Origin: Marinoscillum luteum
GTDB lineage: Bacteria; Bacteroidota; Bacteroidia; Cytophagales; Cyclobacteriaceae
Direction: 5' to 3'
NCBI RefSeq assembly: GCF_044005705.1
Contig: NZ_JBIPKE010000007.1
Span: 1-64,000, forward strand
Length of the DNA stretch: 64,000 nt
The translations under genes were made by a program, and so were the position numbers. The notes beneath the pieces were generated by a model. That model saw only the letters and a program-made list of their open reading frames with translations. It had not been told where the DNA came from and ran no database searches. Of the stretch, positions 53,406 through 61,470 are shown piece by piece. How positions within the stretch are numbered: the first letter of the stretch is position 1; every line of letters starts with the position of its first letter.

Positions 53406-55307
53406 ATGCTAAAGAAGGACCTATATGCTGTGCTATACGCCATTACAGCCCTGGTAGTTGCAGGTACTGTGGCGTATTACATATTTGTGGTGCAAAAGGA
53501 TGTTATCACTAACTTTAATGAGGATCCTACAATAGTACGGGTTGCTTCCAAGCAATCAGCTATGGGACAGCAGATCGTAAAAACTGCTGTAGGTATGGGT
53601 TACTCCAGTACTGAACGAAACTTCTCTATTTTCCAAAGTGAATTAGGAAGAATACTTCCTGAGTGGCGCAAGGGACATAAGGCACTTGTCTCCGGAGATC
53701 CTGAGCTGGGATTTGCTGTTCCTTCTACGTCTTCCGATTATCTGGCGCTTCAGGAGGACTTGAAGTTCTTCTATGAACAGATGGATATCAATGCCAGCAA
53801 CCTTATGGACATTGTCTATACCACGGACGAGAAGGATATCAACTACCTGGCCCTTAGGAGTTCCATAGAGACTCTTATTAATACAGTTAGAAAATATCAG
53901 ATAGCAACGGATAAAATTGCGGACTATTTTGTTCAGGAGGCTCAGTCCTACAAGACGGGTTTCAGTCTGGTGGAGAAAATCGTATTCGCTGCTTTCCTTG
54001 GTATACTTCTCCTTCAGGGGCTGTTTGTATTCAGACCTTTGGTGAAGTTGGCTGGTGATAATTACCTGTCTGCCAACAAGGCCTACGTGAAGGTGAAAAA
54101 ATCAGAAGAAGAGCTTAAAATCAACTTTAAGAAGCAGAAACTGATTAACAAGAAACTCTATGAATCAAGAAAGGAAATAGAGCTGAATAACCAGAAATTG
54201 AAAGAGTCTGAGAGCAAGTTGCTGAAGTCATCTGAGGAGCAGATCAGGATCAATGAGAAGTTGATCAAAGCCCAGGATGAATTGAATCAGGCCTATAAGA
54301 GATTGCAGGATTCTGAAGTAGAAATCAGGGAGTTGGCTGATAAGCAATTGCAGGATAACGAGAAACTCTTCCTTGCGGAGAAGAAACTTAAGGAGACTCT
54401 GAAAAAGGAACAGAAGTCCAAGGAGGAGCTGAATATGGCTATTCAGTCTCTAAAGGATGCACAGTCGCAGCTTGTTCACTCTGAGAAAATGGCATCTTTG
54501 GGGCAGCTTACAGCGGGTATTGCTCACGAGATCAACAACCCTATCAACTTTATCTCCAGTGGTATGGTATCTATCAAGATGTCGATCGAATCTATGCGGG
54601 AGATTGCCGAAGAATACTCAAGGCTGGATGAAGGTGCGGATCTGGAGGAAGTCATTGAGAACGTGAAGGAACTCAAAGAAGAGCATGAGTACGAAGAGAT
54701 CCTCGAAGAGTTGGACGAGCTGATCAAAGACGTAAATTACGGGGTAACCCGAACCATAGAAATCGTAAAAGGTCTGAGGGTATTCTCCAGACTCGATGAA
54801 GAGGAGTCTAAAACAGCCAATGTGAATGAGAACATTGATGCCACGCTTACGCTGCTTAGAAATAAAACCAAGAATACCATTAAGGTATCTAAGTACTACG
54901 ATGAGAAGATGAAGGATATAGAATGTTATCCTGGTCAGCTTAATCAGGTATTTATGAATATCCTGAACAATGGTATTCAGGCCATACCGAAGGAGCGCAA
55001 AGACGGAGAGATCACCATTTACACCGAGGAGTTGGATAATGAAGTGGTGGTGAGAATTAAGGATAATGGTGTGGGTATTCCTGAAAAGATTAAGAACAGA
55101 ATTTGGGAACCTTTCTTTACCACCAAAGCAGTGGGTGTAGGAACAGGGCTGGGAATGTCCATTACCTACGGGATCATCGAAAAGCACAACGGTAAGATAG
55201 AGCTTACCAGTGAAGAAGGTAAGGGCACTGAGTTTGTGATCACCTTGCCTAAGAAGATCCAGAAAGTGACAAAAGATCAGAGCACGAAAGTGGCAGAGAG
55301 CAAATAA
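53406..55307 (+). CDS. Membrane sensor histidine kinase with long coiled coil
   Basis: A protein of 633 residues. A membrane helix (about 8-30) is followed by a periplasmic helical sensor (about 31-192; GFAVPSTSSDYLALQEDLKF), reminiscent of PilJ/NarX-type four-helix domains, and a second helix (about 193-215). A very long coiled coil (about 225-365) leads to HisKA with H374 (SLGQLTAGIAHEINNPINFI), an acidic helical insert (DLEEVIENVKELKEEHEYEE) and a HATPase (N box NQVFMNILNNGIQAI; DNGVGIPEK; GTGLGMSITYGI). It probably phosphorylates the receiver-pseudophosphatase encoded 38 bases downstream. Confidence 0.92.
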   Translation: MLKKDLYAVLYAITALVVAGTVAYYIFVVQKDVITNFNEDPTIVRVASKQSAMGQQIVKTAVGMGYSSTERNFSIFQSELGRILPEWRKGHKALVSGDPELGFAVPSTSSDYLALQEDLKFFYEQMDINASNLMDIVYTTDEKDINYLALRSSIETLINTVRKYQIATDKIADYFVQEAQSYKTGFSLVEKIVFAAFLGILLLQGLFVFRPLVKLAGDNYLSANKAYVKVKKSEEELKINFKKQKLINKKLYESRKEIELNNQKLKESESKLLKSSEEQIRINEKLIKAQDELNQAYKRLQDSEVEIRELADKQLQDNEKLFLAEKKLKETLKKEQKSKEELNMAIQSLKDAQSQLVHSEKMASLGQLTAGIAHEINNPINFISSGMVSIKMSIESMREIAEEYSRLDEGADLEEVIENVKELKEEHEYEEILEELDELIKDVNYGVTRTIEIVKGLRVFSRLDEEESKTANVNENIDATLTLLRNKTKNTIKVSKYYDEKMKDIECYPGQLNQVFMNILNNGIQAIPKERKDGEITIYTEELDNEVVVRIKDNGVGIPEKIKNRIWEPFFTTKAVGVGTGLGMSITYGIIEKHNGKIELTSEEGKGTEFVITLPKKIQKVTKDQSTKVAESK

Positions 55308-55345
55308 TCTTTAATTACAATCAACCTAATTACCTACCCTAGGAG

Positions 55346-56590
55346 ATGGAAGAACTGCAAGATTCACCAGATATAACAACCAGAAGTGAGAAAAAATACT
55401 CCCTGCTTTATGTAGACGATGAAGCGACTAACCTGAGGGTATTTAAGTCGAATTTCAGGAAGTTTTTCAAGGTGTTTACCACCACAAACCCTTTTGAGGC
55501 GATTGATATACTAAGTGAGAATGAAATCCAGGTGGTGGTCACTGACCAGCGTATGCCTGAGATGACTGGGACGGAGTTCCTCGAGAAGATACTTCCCGAC
55601 CATCCTGATGTGATTAAGATCATTCTTACCGGGTTTACCGATATTGAGGCCATCAAAGATGGTATCAACAGATGTGGTATATATAAGTACATCACCAAGC
55701 CCTGGAATTTTGATGAAATGAAGGGCCTGCTGGACCGGGCTATGGAAACCTACCAGCAGTCTGTAGATAGCGAAGAGCATATCAAGGAGCTAGAGGTGTC
55801 CAACGTGGAGTTGGAGCGCAGAGTGAAGGAAAGAACAGAAGAGCTGAACAGCATCAACAAGCGGCTGATAGATAGTATCCGATATGCAGGACTACTTCAG
55901 CAGTCGATGCTTCCAAATGAACGCTACCTTAGCCGCATATTTTCTGAGCATTTTGTAATGTATCGTACCAAGTACCTCTTTAGTGAGGAGTTTATCTGGA
56001 CGACAAGTTTGAATTTCAGATCAGAAGATTACACCGTAATTGCGCTTATTGAGTTTGATGGGAAAGGAATCGTGGGATCACTGAAGACCCTCATCGCGGA
56101 TTCTATTCTCAATGATTTGATCCAGGATCGGAAGATTTTCCACTCAGGAGATATTATTAAGGAATTGACTCAGGAACTGGATGCCGCGGGCTCTAAAGAA
56201 CTGGAATGCGACCTTAAGGTTTCCGTAGCACTGTTTGATAACAACGCAAAGACCCTTCAGTTTAGCGGAATCAATCAGGACATGATTATTTTCAATGGAA
56301 AGGAAATGGTCGTGTTGGAAGGCGAATCTGAGGAGAATGTGGATGACCTGATGGCTGATAAGATTGAGATTCAGGAGGATGCTACCTACTATATGTTCTC
56401 CAATGGGTACTTCAATCAGGAAAATCAGGACGGTGTGAAATTTTCTCAGGAGAAATTTGAAGAGATGATCAAATCCATCCAAAAGAAGACACTCAGTGAG
56501 CAGTATAAATTCCTGAATCAGACCATAGACGACTGGATAGGAGAGGGTGGCCTGACAGATGATGTTTCGATTATGGGATTTAAGCTTTAA
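55346..56590 (+). CDS. Receiver domain fused to a degenerate PP2C (SpoIIE-like) domain
   Basis: A protein of 414 residues. Residues about 17-135 are an intact receiver (D67 in VVVTDQRMPEM, K118 in YITKPWNF). A coiled coil (about 140-180) leads to a PP2C-like domain (about 178-414) that aligns with the phosphatase at 56865-58796. The metal-site motifs are altered: SGDFYW there is SEEFIW here (E215); ACADCTGHGVPG is ALIEFDGKGIVG (E236, K240); SSDGFQDQ is FSNGYFNQ (N353). Only the last aspartates (D405, D406 in TDDVSIM) remain. It is therefore probably a pseudophosphatase that binds but does not dephosphorylate a partner, controlled by phosphorylation from the kinase just upstream. Weak activity with glutamate ligands cannot be excluded. 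Confidence 0.85.
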   Translation: MEELQDSPDITTRSEKKYSLLYVDDEATNLRVFKSNFRKFFKVFTTTNPFEAIDILSENEIQVVVTDQRMPEMTGTEFLEKILPDHPDVIKIILTGFTDIEAIKDGINRCGIYKYITKPWNFDEMKGLLDRAMETYQQSVDSEEHIKELEVSNVELERRVKERTEELNSINKRLIDSIRYAGLLQQSMLPNERYLSRIFSEHFVMYRTKYLFSEEFIWTTSLNFRSEDYTVIALIEFDGKGIVGSLKTLIADSILNDLIQDRKIFHSGDIIKELTQELDAAGSKELECDLKVSVALFDNNAKTLQFSGINQDMIIFNGKEMVVLEGESEENVDDLMADKIEIQEDATYYMFSNGYFNQENQDGVKFSQEKFEEMIKSIQKKTLSEQYKFLNQTIDDWIGEGGLTDDVSIMGFKL

Positions 56591-56592
56591 AG

Positions 56593-56841
56593 ATGGACGG
56601 TATGAAAGTAAAGGCAAGCAATTTTAAAAATTGGTGTACTGAAAACATAAGTCCTCAGTCCTGGACCCGAATATGTTTGAAGTGTGTGGATGAAATTCGA
56701 GCGAAGGGGTACAACCTGAAACAAATGGAGGATCTGGACCCTGATGTGGATCTGGATGCCGAGCTCCTGACAAGCCTGAGTACTGCACTGGAAACACTCT
56801 ATGAGATGTCAGTTGATGAAAGTCTGCTGATCAGGTATTGA
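56593..56841 (+). CDS. Small protein of the pseudophosphatase operon, unknown
   Basis: A protein of 82 residues starting 2 bases after the pseudophosphatase stop, which points to coupled translation. It has no signal peptide or membrane helix. It has three cysteines in the first half (FKNWCTENIS; RICLKCVDEI) and an acidic centre (EDLDPDVDLDAELL), and is likely all-helical. An ATG three codons later is an alternative start. No family was recognised. The position suggests a small partner of the receiver-pseudophosphatase. Confidence 0.65.
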   Translation: MDGMKVKASNFKNWCTENISPQSWTRICLKCVDEIRAKGYNLKQMEDLDPDVDLDAELLTSLSTALETLYEMSVDESLLIRY

Positions 56842-56864
56842 AAGAAATAGGATTTAAACTTACA

Positions 56865-58796
56865 CTACACCTCAACACCGATGACCACTACATCGTCTGT
56901 TTGAGGTGTATTTTTTTTCCATGATCTAAAGGCATTTTCCAGGTCCTTGATTTGATCACTCATAGGTTTTTCAGAGATGTCTTCAATGAGCTTTTTGAAG
57001 TTTTTACTTAGGAACTTCTTATCATGCTCTCCGCCGAACTGATCTTGAAAGCCATCTGATGAAAGGTAAATTTTATCACCTTCTTCCAGCTGTACTTCTT
57101 CTTTATTCAGCTTGCCTGCCACCTCTTTTTCGTCACCTTCTATACCACCAATCATAAACTTAGGGCTCTTGTATGTGATGAGCTCATTGGTTCCTTTCTT
57201 AATGAGATAAAGTGGTATCCCCGCTCCGGCAAATTCCATTTTCAGATCGTCCAGATTGATGATGCAGATGCCTATCTCCAGGCCATCCTGGTTCTGGTTT
57301 TCATCACGCTTCAGTTCAAATTTGATAACCTTGTCCAATCGGGCCAGGATCTTATTTGGATCGATGTAATTTTGATAATACACGATGTTGGTCAGCTGGT
57401 TACTCCCCATAATAGACATGATGGCTCCCGGTACACCATGGCCAGTACAGTCCGCACAGGCGATGATGAGGTACTCATTTCTACCTTGTCTGACCCGCTC
57501 AAACCAGTAAAAGTCTCCACTTACTACATCTTTTGGTTCGTAGAAAACAAAGGCATCTTTCACTAACTTGGAGAGGACAGTGATCTCTGGTAGAATAGAT
57601 CGCTGAATTCTTTGGGCATAGATGATACTGTCTGACACCTGCCTGTTGGCTTGCTCCAGCAATTGTTTCTGAGCGACCATCTCATTTTTCTGGTGTTCCA
57701 GCTTATCATTTAGCTTCTTTTGCTCATCCAGACGCCTGATCAGCACCTGTGAAGCGTTTGAGAGTTGTGAAGCGAGCTTGCCTACCTCATCATTGGAGGT
57801 GATTTTGATTTCGGCCGAGAGATTTCCCTTACCCAGATCCTCTGCGATTTTACTCAGTTTTACGATGGGTCTCACGAAAATATTAGCCACGATCAGTGCG
57901 AGTATGATGGAGGCACCCAAGGCCAGTAAGATCACCCACAAGAGTTTTTTCTGAATTTCGGCGAGAGGTAGCAGGGCCTCTTCTTTCCCTATGCTCACCA
58001 CGAGCGTCCAGTCGTTACCGACATTGTTTAGATAGCCTTGCTCTTTTGCGACAAAGAGAAACTGGTCTTCTGTCTCGATGCGCTCCACACGGGCAGAGGC
58101 ATTTTTTACCTTTTGGATCAGGTCAAAATCAGCAAATTTATCCTCCAAGACAGTCTTACTCTCGTCCTGAGTGTATAGAATGATGCCACCCTCATCCAGG
58201 AGGGTTACACTCAGCTGTCTCTCGTTTTCTCCAAGAGAGATGTCACCCATAAACTTATAGAGCTCGTCAACCAGAATACTCCCAACCAGCACACCCTTTG
58301 GCTCTCTGGTTTCAGGATCCTTCACCACAGTGGCGAAATTCATTACATTCAGCTCTGTGGATTCTGATCTGTCTACATCCACCACCGCATCTATAGTAGG
58401 TGATATCTTGGTCCAGTAAGTGCTCAATGAGTGTGTTTTTCCCACAGAAAGTGACTTACTATCCGCGATTCTCAAGCGGTCATTGTTGAAAAAGGAAAAG
58501 CTAGCGTACAGGTCATTGAGGCTTTCCAGTTCCTGCAACTTGCGGGTGAGGTCAGCTTGTGAGATGTTGTCTTGTCTGAAGTAAGGGTCGGTCGCAGCTA
58601 TTTTCAGTTCATTCAGTCTGGAGTAGACGAACCGCTCTATGTTGGAAATGGTTTGCTCGGATTGTTTGGTGACATTGGATAAAAGCTCCTCAGAAAAAGT
58701 GCGCTCCAGTTCCCGGTTTACAAAGAAGTAAAGCACCGAAGAGGTGAAAAAGACTAGAGAGACACAGAGAAGGGTGAGCTTGGCATATATGTTCAT
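56865..58796 (-). CDS. SiaA-like Cache-HAMP-PP2C (SpoIIE-type) phosphatase
   Basis: A protein of 643 residues from the ATG at 58796; the frame extends to 58880, but a TATTTTTG promoter-like element on the minus strand (58821-58828) lies between. A membrane helix (about 3-27) is followed by a periplasmic Cache-type sensor (about 33-275), a second helix (about 283-307), HAMP (about 305-357), a coiled coil, and a PP2C/SpoIIE domain (about 390-643). Its metal ligands are intact: D428 in SGDFYW, D449 in ADCTGHGVPGA, D581 in SSDGFQDQ and D634/D635 in TDDVVVIG. The design equals Pseudomonas SiaA, which dephosphorylates SiaC. It converges on the kinase/pseudophosphatase operon. Confidence 0.93.
   Translation of the reverse strand: MNIYAKLTLLCVSLVFFTSSVLYFFVNRELERTFSEELLSNVTKQSEQTISNIERFVYSRLNELKIAATDPYFRQDNISQADLTRKLQELESLNDLYASFSFFNNDRLRIADSKSLSVGKTHSLSTYWTKISPTIDAVVDVDRSESTELNVMNFATVVKDPETREPKGVLVGSILVDELYKFMGDISLGENERQLSVTLLDEGGIILYTQDESKTVLEDKFADFDLIQKVKNASARVERIETEDQFLFVAKEQGYLNNVGNDWTLVVSIGKEEALLPLAEIQKKLLWVILLALGASIILALIVANIFVRPIVKLSKIAEDLGKGNLSAEIKITSNDEVGKLASQLSNASQVLIRRLDEQKKLNDKLEHQKNEMVAQKQLLEQANRQVSDSIIYAQRIQRSILPEITVLSKLVKDAFVFYEPKDVVSGDFYWFERVRQGRNEYLIIACADCTGHGVPGAIMSIMGSNQLTNIVYYQNYIDPNKILARLDKVIKFELKRDENQNQDGLEIGICIINLDDLKMEFAGAGIPLYLIKKGTNELITYKSPKFMIGGIEGDEKEVAGKLNKEEVQLEEGDKIYLSSDGFQDQFGGEHDKKFLSKNFKKLIEDISEKPMSDQIKDLENAFRSWKKNTPQTDDVVVIGVEV
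56866..56918 (+). terminator. Terminator lying inside the convergent phosphatase gene
   Basis: TACACCTCAA (56866-56875) pairs perfectly with TTGAGGTGTA (56901-56910), followed by eight T. An inner stem CGATG (56879-56883) with CATCG (56891-56895) stabilises the loop. It would end the kinase/pseudophosphatase operon, yet its sequence is also the last codons of the minus-strand phosphatase. Confidence 0.75.
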
Positions 58797-58999
58797 AGAA
58801 ATTGCTTTGATCCATTTTAGCAAAAATAAATGTACTTTAAAAAAATCCACTGGAATGAATCTTTTTATTAAATCATTCAAAGATTTTCAAACCCGATAAA
58901 AAAAGTCACATTTTGACAATTATTTGGCCAATTACTTTTCCCAGACCCTAAGATTTCCTTTTTTAGCAAATGGTTAATGCTCTTTTGGGCACCTTTTAC

Positions 59000-59452
59000 A
59001 TGTTAAAGTTCATTTGTTGTGCGTTTTTGATCTTTGGCTTTCAGCTTTCTTACAGTCAAAATTTATCGGTTTTCAGAACCGAGAAAAGTGTTGACGAAAC
59101 GGTTGCTAAGATTTTGGAGATTATTGATTCTAAGGAAGAATTGATCTTTTTTGAAGTAGTGTCTCACGATGGCATTGCCAAAGAAAGAGGTTTGAAACTA
59201 CCACCGACCAGAAGTATCCTGTTTGAAGATCCCACTCTAACTACCACTTTAATCAACTGTCAGCAGACTGCTGCGCTTGACCTGCCCCTTGAAATAATCG
59301 TATGGGAGGAGTTTGGAGATGTCTATTTGGGATTTATGGATCCCAAGTTTATGAAGAGACGTTTCATGATTAACGAATGCGATGAGACCATTCAGGCGCT
59401 GGGAGATCTGATGATCAGAGTGACCATGGATGCCATTCGTGAGTTAAAATAA
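59000..59452 (+). CDS. DUF302-family exported protein
   Basis: A protein of 150 residues from the ATG at 59000, which gives a proper signal peptide (MLKFICCAFLIFGFQLSYSQ); an earlier ATG at 58970 adds ten residues. The mature part is a DUF302 domain: the conserved SVDETVAKILEIIDSKEELI start, the ILFEDPTLTTTLINCQQTAA block, and LDLPLEIIVWEEFGDVYLGF. DUF302 proteins form small alpha/beta dimers that may bind ligands or metals; the function is unknown. It is a single gene, convergent with the DUF2911 gene. Confidence 0.85.
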   Translation: MLKFICCAFLIFGFQLSYSQNLSVFRTEKSVDETVAKILEIIDSKEELIFFEVVSHDGIAKERGLKLPPTRSILFEDPTLTTTLINCQQTAALDLPLEIIVWEEFGDVYLGFMDPKFMKRRFMINECDETIQALGDLMIRVTMDAIRELK

Positions 59453-59463
59453 AGAGCAGGACG

Positions 59464-59994
59464 CTACGGCGTATCAATTGTTAATTCGTAGGATAGCTCT
59501 TCCCAATCAAAGGTGAGTGCATTTTTCGTTAGGGTAAACTTCATTCGTTCGTCGAAATCCGATTTACTTGGAGTAACAATCAGTCTGAAAATATCCTTGT
59601 TTTGATTGTAGTTGTAGGAGCCCCATTGATCCCATTCTTCATTAAATATGATGGTCCAGGTACTATCCGTTGGGATTGTGAAAATGGCATATGTGCCTTT
59701 GGGTAGCGTCTCTCCATTAATCCGGATATCCCCAGAGGTGTTTAGAAAGGTTGCCTTATTAGCTCCTGTGCGCCAGATTTCATTATATGGAACCAGCTCA
59801 CCCCAGATTTTTCGTTTCTTCACCCCCGGACTGCTATATTCAACATTGATCGAAACCCCATTTACCTGTACAGAGTCGCTGGCGGGAGGGGAAGGTCTGT
59901 GTTCTGCTTTACTGTTACAGGAGGTGGTAAGTAAGCCCAGGCTGAAAGCAAGTACGGCTAATCTTATTTGTGATCTGATTTTGGACATTTTCAT
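59464..59994 (-). CDS. DUF2911-family lipoprotein
   Basis: A protein of 176 residues from the ATG at 59994; a TTG at 60018 or an ATG at 59988 are other possible starts. The lipobox is LTTSC, with the cysteine at residue 26. The DUF2911 domain is typical: VNVEYSSPGVKKRKIWGELV-like start (here INVEYSSPGVKKRKIWGELV), PYNEIWRTGANKATFLNTSG, LPKGTYAIFTIPTDSTWTII and WGSYNYNQNKDIFRLIV. The family is widespread in Bacteroidota, and no biochemical function is known. Confidence 0.9.
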   Translation of the reverse strand: MKMSKIRSQIRLAVLAFSLGLLTTSCNSKAEHRPSPPASDSVQVNGVSINVEYSSPGVKKRKIWGELVPYNEIWRTGANKATFLNTSGDIRINGETLPKGTYAIFTIPTDSTWTIIFNEEWDQWGSYNYNQNKDIFRLIVTPSKSDFDERMKFTLTKNALTFDWEELSYELTIDTP

Positions 59995-60107
59995 GTTCTT
60001 AAACGGGCACTTGCTCAATAGGTTGTTGGTTTAAATGATTGATAATAAGTACGTTAAGCAATTGGGTATATTTTTTGTTATTCCAATAGAAACAAACAGA
60101 AACACTC

Positions 60108-60377
60108 ATGGGAATCATAGGCATCGACATTCCTCAACTTAACGAAGAACAGGACATAGAAGTTGAGGTACGGGTAAATGGTATCAAAAAGCAATATAAC
60201 TATCGCGTTGAGATTTTCTATTGGGATCAATGTCCTTTTCCCACAGAAGATCGGGTGGAGTGTATTCGCCAACTTGTCAACAGTTATGACCGTGACTGGG
60301 ACCTTGCACACCTTGGATTGCCTACCGACGACTATATTCCCATAACGTTCAGGAAAAAGCGCAATTTAAAAGGGTAG
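60108..60377 (+). CDS. Small conserved hypothetical protein
   Basis: A protein of 89 residues without signal or membrane segment. Strand pattern EVEVRVNGIKKQYNYRVEIF, a tight turn YWDQCPFPTEDR, a helix VECIRQLVNSYDRDW, then a C-terminal strand DDYIPITFRKKRNLKG. It looks like a genuine small folded protein with a beta-hairpin and one helix. No family was assigned. Its 3' end overlaps the convergent DUF3127 gene by 12 bases. Confidence 0.6.
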   Translation: MGIIGIDIPQLNEEQDIEVEVRVNGIKKQYNYRVEIFYWDQCPFPTEDRVECIRQLVNSYDRDWDLAHLGLPTDDYIPITFRKKRNLKG

Positions 60378-60731
60378 GTCTTCATCAGAAGAGAAGTCTT
60401 CCTTCATCCACCCTTCATCGGTTTGTGGCGGAGGAGGCGTATCTGCTGAGCCTGATTTTTTATCGAGTCTCCATGCCTGGAGGCTGTTGAAGTATTTGGT
60501 ACCTCCTTTTGGGTCATTCCACTTTCTTCCCTTCAGGTTGAATGAAATGGTCATTTCATCTCCTACTTCAAAACCGTCTAATTGCTGACAGTTGGTCTGG
60601 ATGAGTTCAAATTTTAAAAACTCCGGGTATTGCGGATTTTCCGCATACTCCACTACAAATTCTCTTTTCTTGAAAGAGTCCGTTACATCCTGGGTAGGTG
60701 ATTTCTCGATTAATTTACCGTCTATCGTCAT
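60366..60731 (-). CDS. DUF3127 OB-fold protein with SSB-like acidic tail
   Basis: A protein of 121 residues of the DUF3127 family, thought to be an OB-fold single-strand-binding-like protein. Residues 1-95 hold the beta-barrel pattern (MTIDGKLIEKSPTQDV; KKREFVVEYAE; VGDEMTISFNLKGRKWNDPK; NSLQAWRLDKKSG). A proline-rich linker (PPPPQ) leads to an acidic tip ending SSDEDLPF. This matches the form of the SSB tail, which ends DIPF or DLPF and recruits repair proteins. The acidic tail is therefore a strong hint of a role in DNA replication or repair. Confidence 0.85.
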   Translation of the reverse strand: MTIDGKLIEKSPTQDVTDSFKKREFVVEYAENPQYPEFLKFELIQTNCQQLDGFEVGDEMTISFNLKGRKWNDPKGGTKYFNSLQAWRLDKKSGSADTPPPPQTDEGWMKEDFSSDEDLPF

Positions 60732-60772
60732 ATCTTATCTTAAAACTATTCCTCAAATTTGCAGTTCACTTG

Positions 60773-60916
60773 ATGGATATGAAAAGATCTAAGAAGGTTT
60801 TTTTTATTGTGGCACTTATATTTCTCATGATCATGATGGCTATCGGCTATGATATGAGCAGAAGAACCACCTGGCCGGGAGCAAAAAAGAGCTTACCCGA
60901 GCGTATAGCGGAATAA
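60773..60916 (+). CDS. Small single-span membrane protein
   Basis: A protein of 47 residues from the ATG at 60773 (or 45 residues from 60779); a longer frame begins at 60698 but overlaps the divergent DUF3127 start. Residues about 8-27 form one membrane helix (VFFIVALIFLMIMMAIGY) after a basic start (MKRSKK). The tail DMSRRTTWPGAKKSLPERIA is polar. The DUF2452 gene follows after 3 bases, so the two are probably in one transcript. No family was recognised. Confidence 0.6.
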   Translation: MDMKRSKKVFFIVALIFLMIMMAIGYDMSRRTTWPGAKKSLPERIAE

Positions 60917-60919
60917 AAG

Positions 60920-61390
60920 ATGCAAGCAAACAAAATTGATGTCTCCAAAATAGATATGGAGAAGGAGCGTGAAAAAATCACTGATTTTCCAGGGTTAATC
61001 GCATTTGCTCACACAGTGGGCAGTGCACTTATCAAGCCTGAGGACAAAGGAAAAATAAAAGGCCAGGCCCTGGCAGCCATGCATGATCAAACAGACCGGC
61101 AGTTTAGGCAGGTCATGGACCAGATGCGGGTGCTTATGGAGCAGGCCCATGAACTCAAAATGCGAGTAAAGGTCTCCGAACGAATTTATCAGTCTACTCT
61201 GAATTTCACTCCGGTTATACATCAGGTTTACCACCTGTACAGGAGAAAAGACGGAAGCGATTTTCTTTCCATGATAGCGCCTGCTGAGTGGGGACGTAAG
61301 CTGCCTTTTGAAAAACATGAAGCTTCTGTTCGGCTCCTTTCGGATCATACCTGGGAAGTATTGGAGGATCATTTGGAAGATGAAAGTTAA
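60920..61390 (+). CDS. DUF2452-family protein
   Basis: A soluble protein of 156 residues of the DUF2452 family, which is nearly confined to Bacteroidota. The hallmark block FPGLIAFAHTVGSALIKPED is followed by KIKGQALAAMHDQTDRQF, a long helix (about 55-85), and the C-terminal FLSMIAPAEWGRKLPFEKHE with LLSDHTWEVLEDH. No function is known. It follows the small membrane protein with a gap of 3 bases. Confidence 0.9.
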   Translation: MQANKIDVSKIDMEKEREKITDFPGLIAFAHTVGSALIKPEDKGKIKGQALAAMHDQTDRQFRQVMDQMRVLMEQAHELKMRVKVSERIYQSTLNFTPVIHQVYHLYRRKDGSDFLSMIAPAEWGRKLPFEKHEASVRLLSDHTWEVLEDHLEDES

Positions 61391-61470
61391 AATTTCCGTA
61401 TCTGTCTTCAGGTTTTTGTACATTCATATTGTTTAATTACTGTTTAGTTGTTCACCTACCTGTCAGTCAG

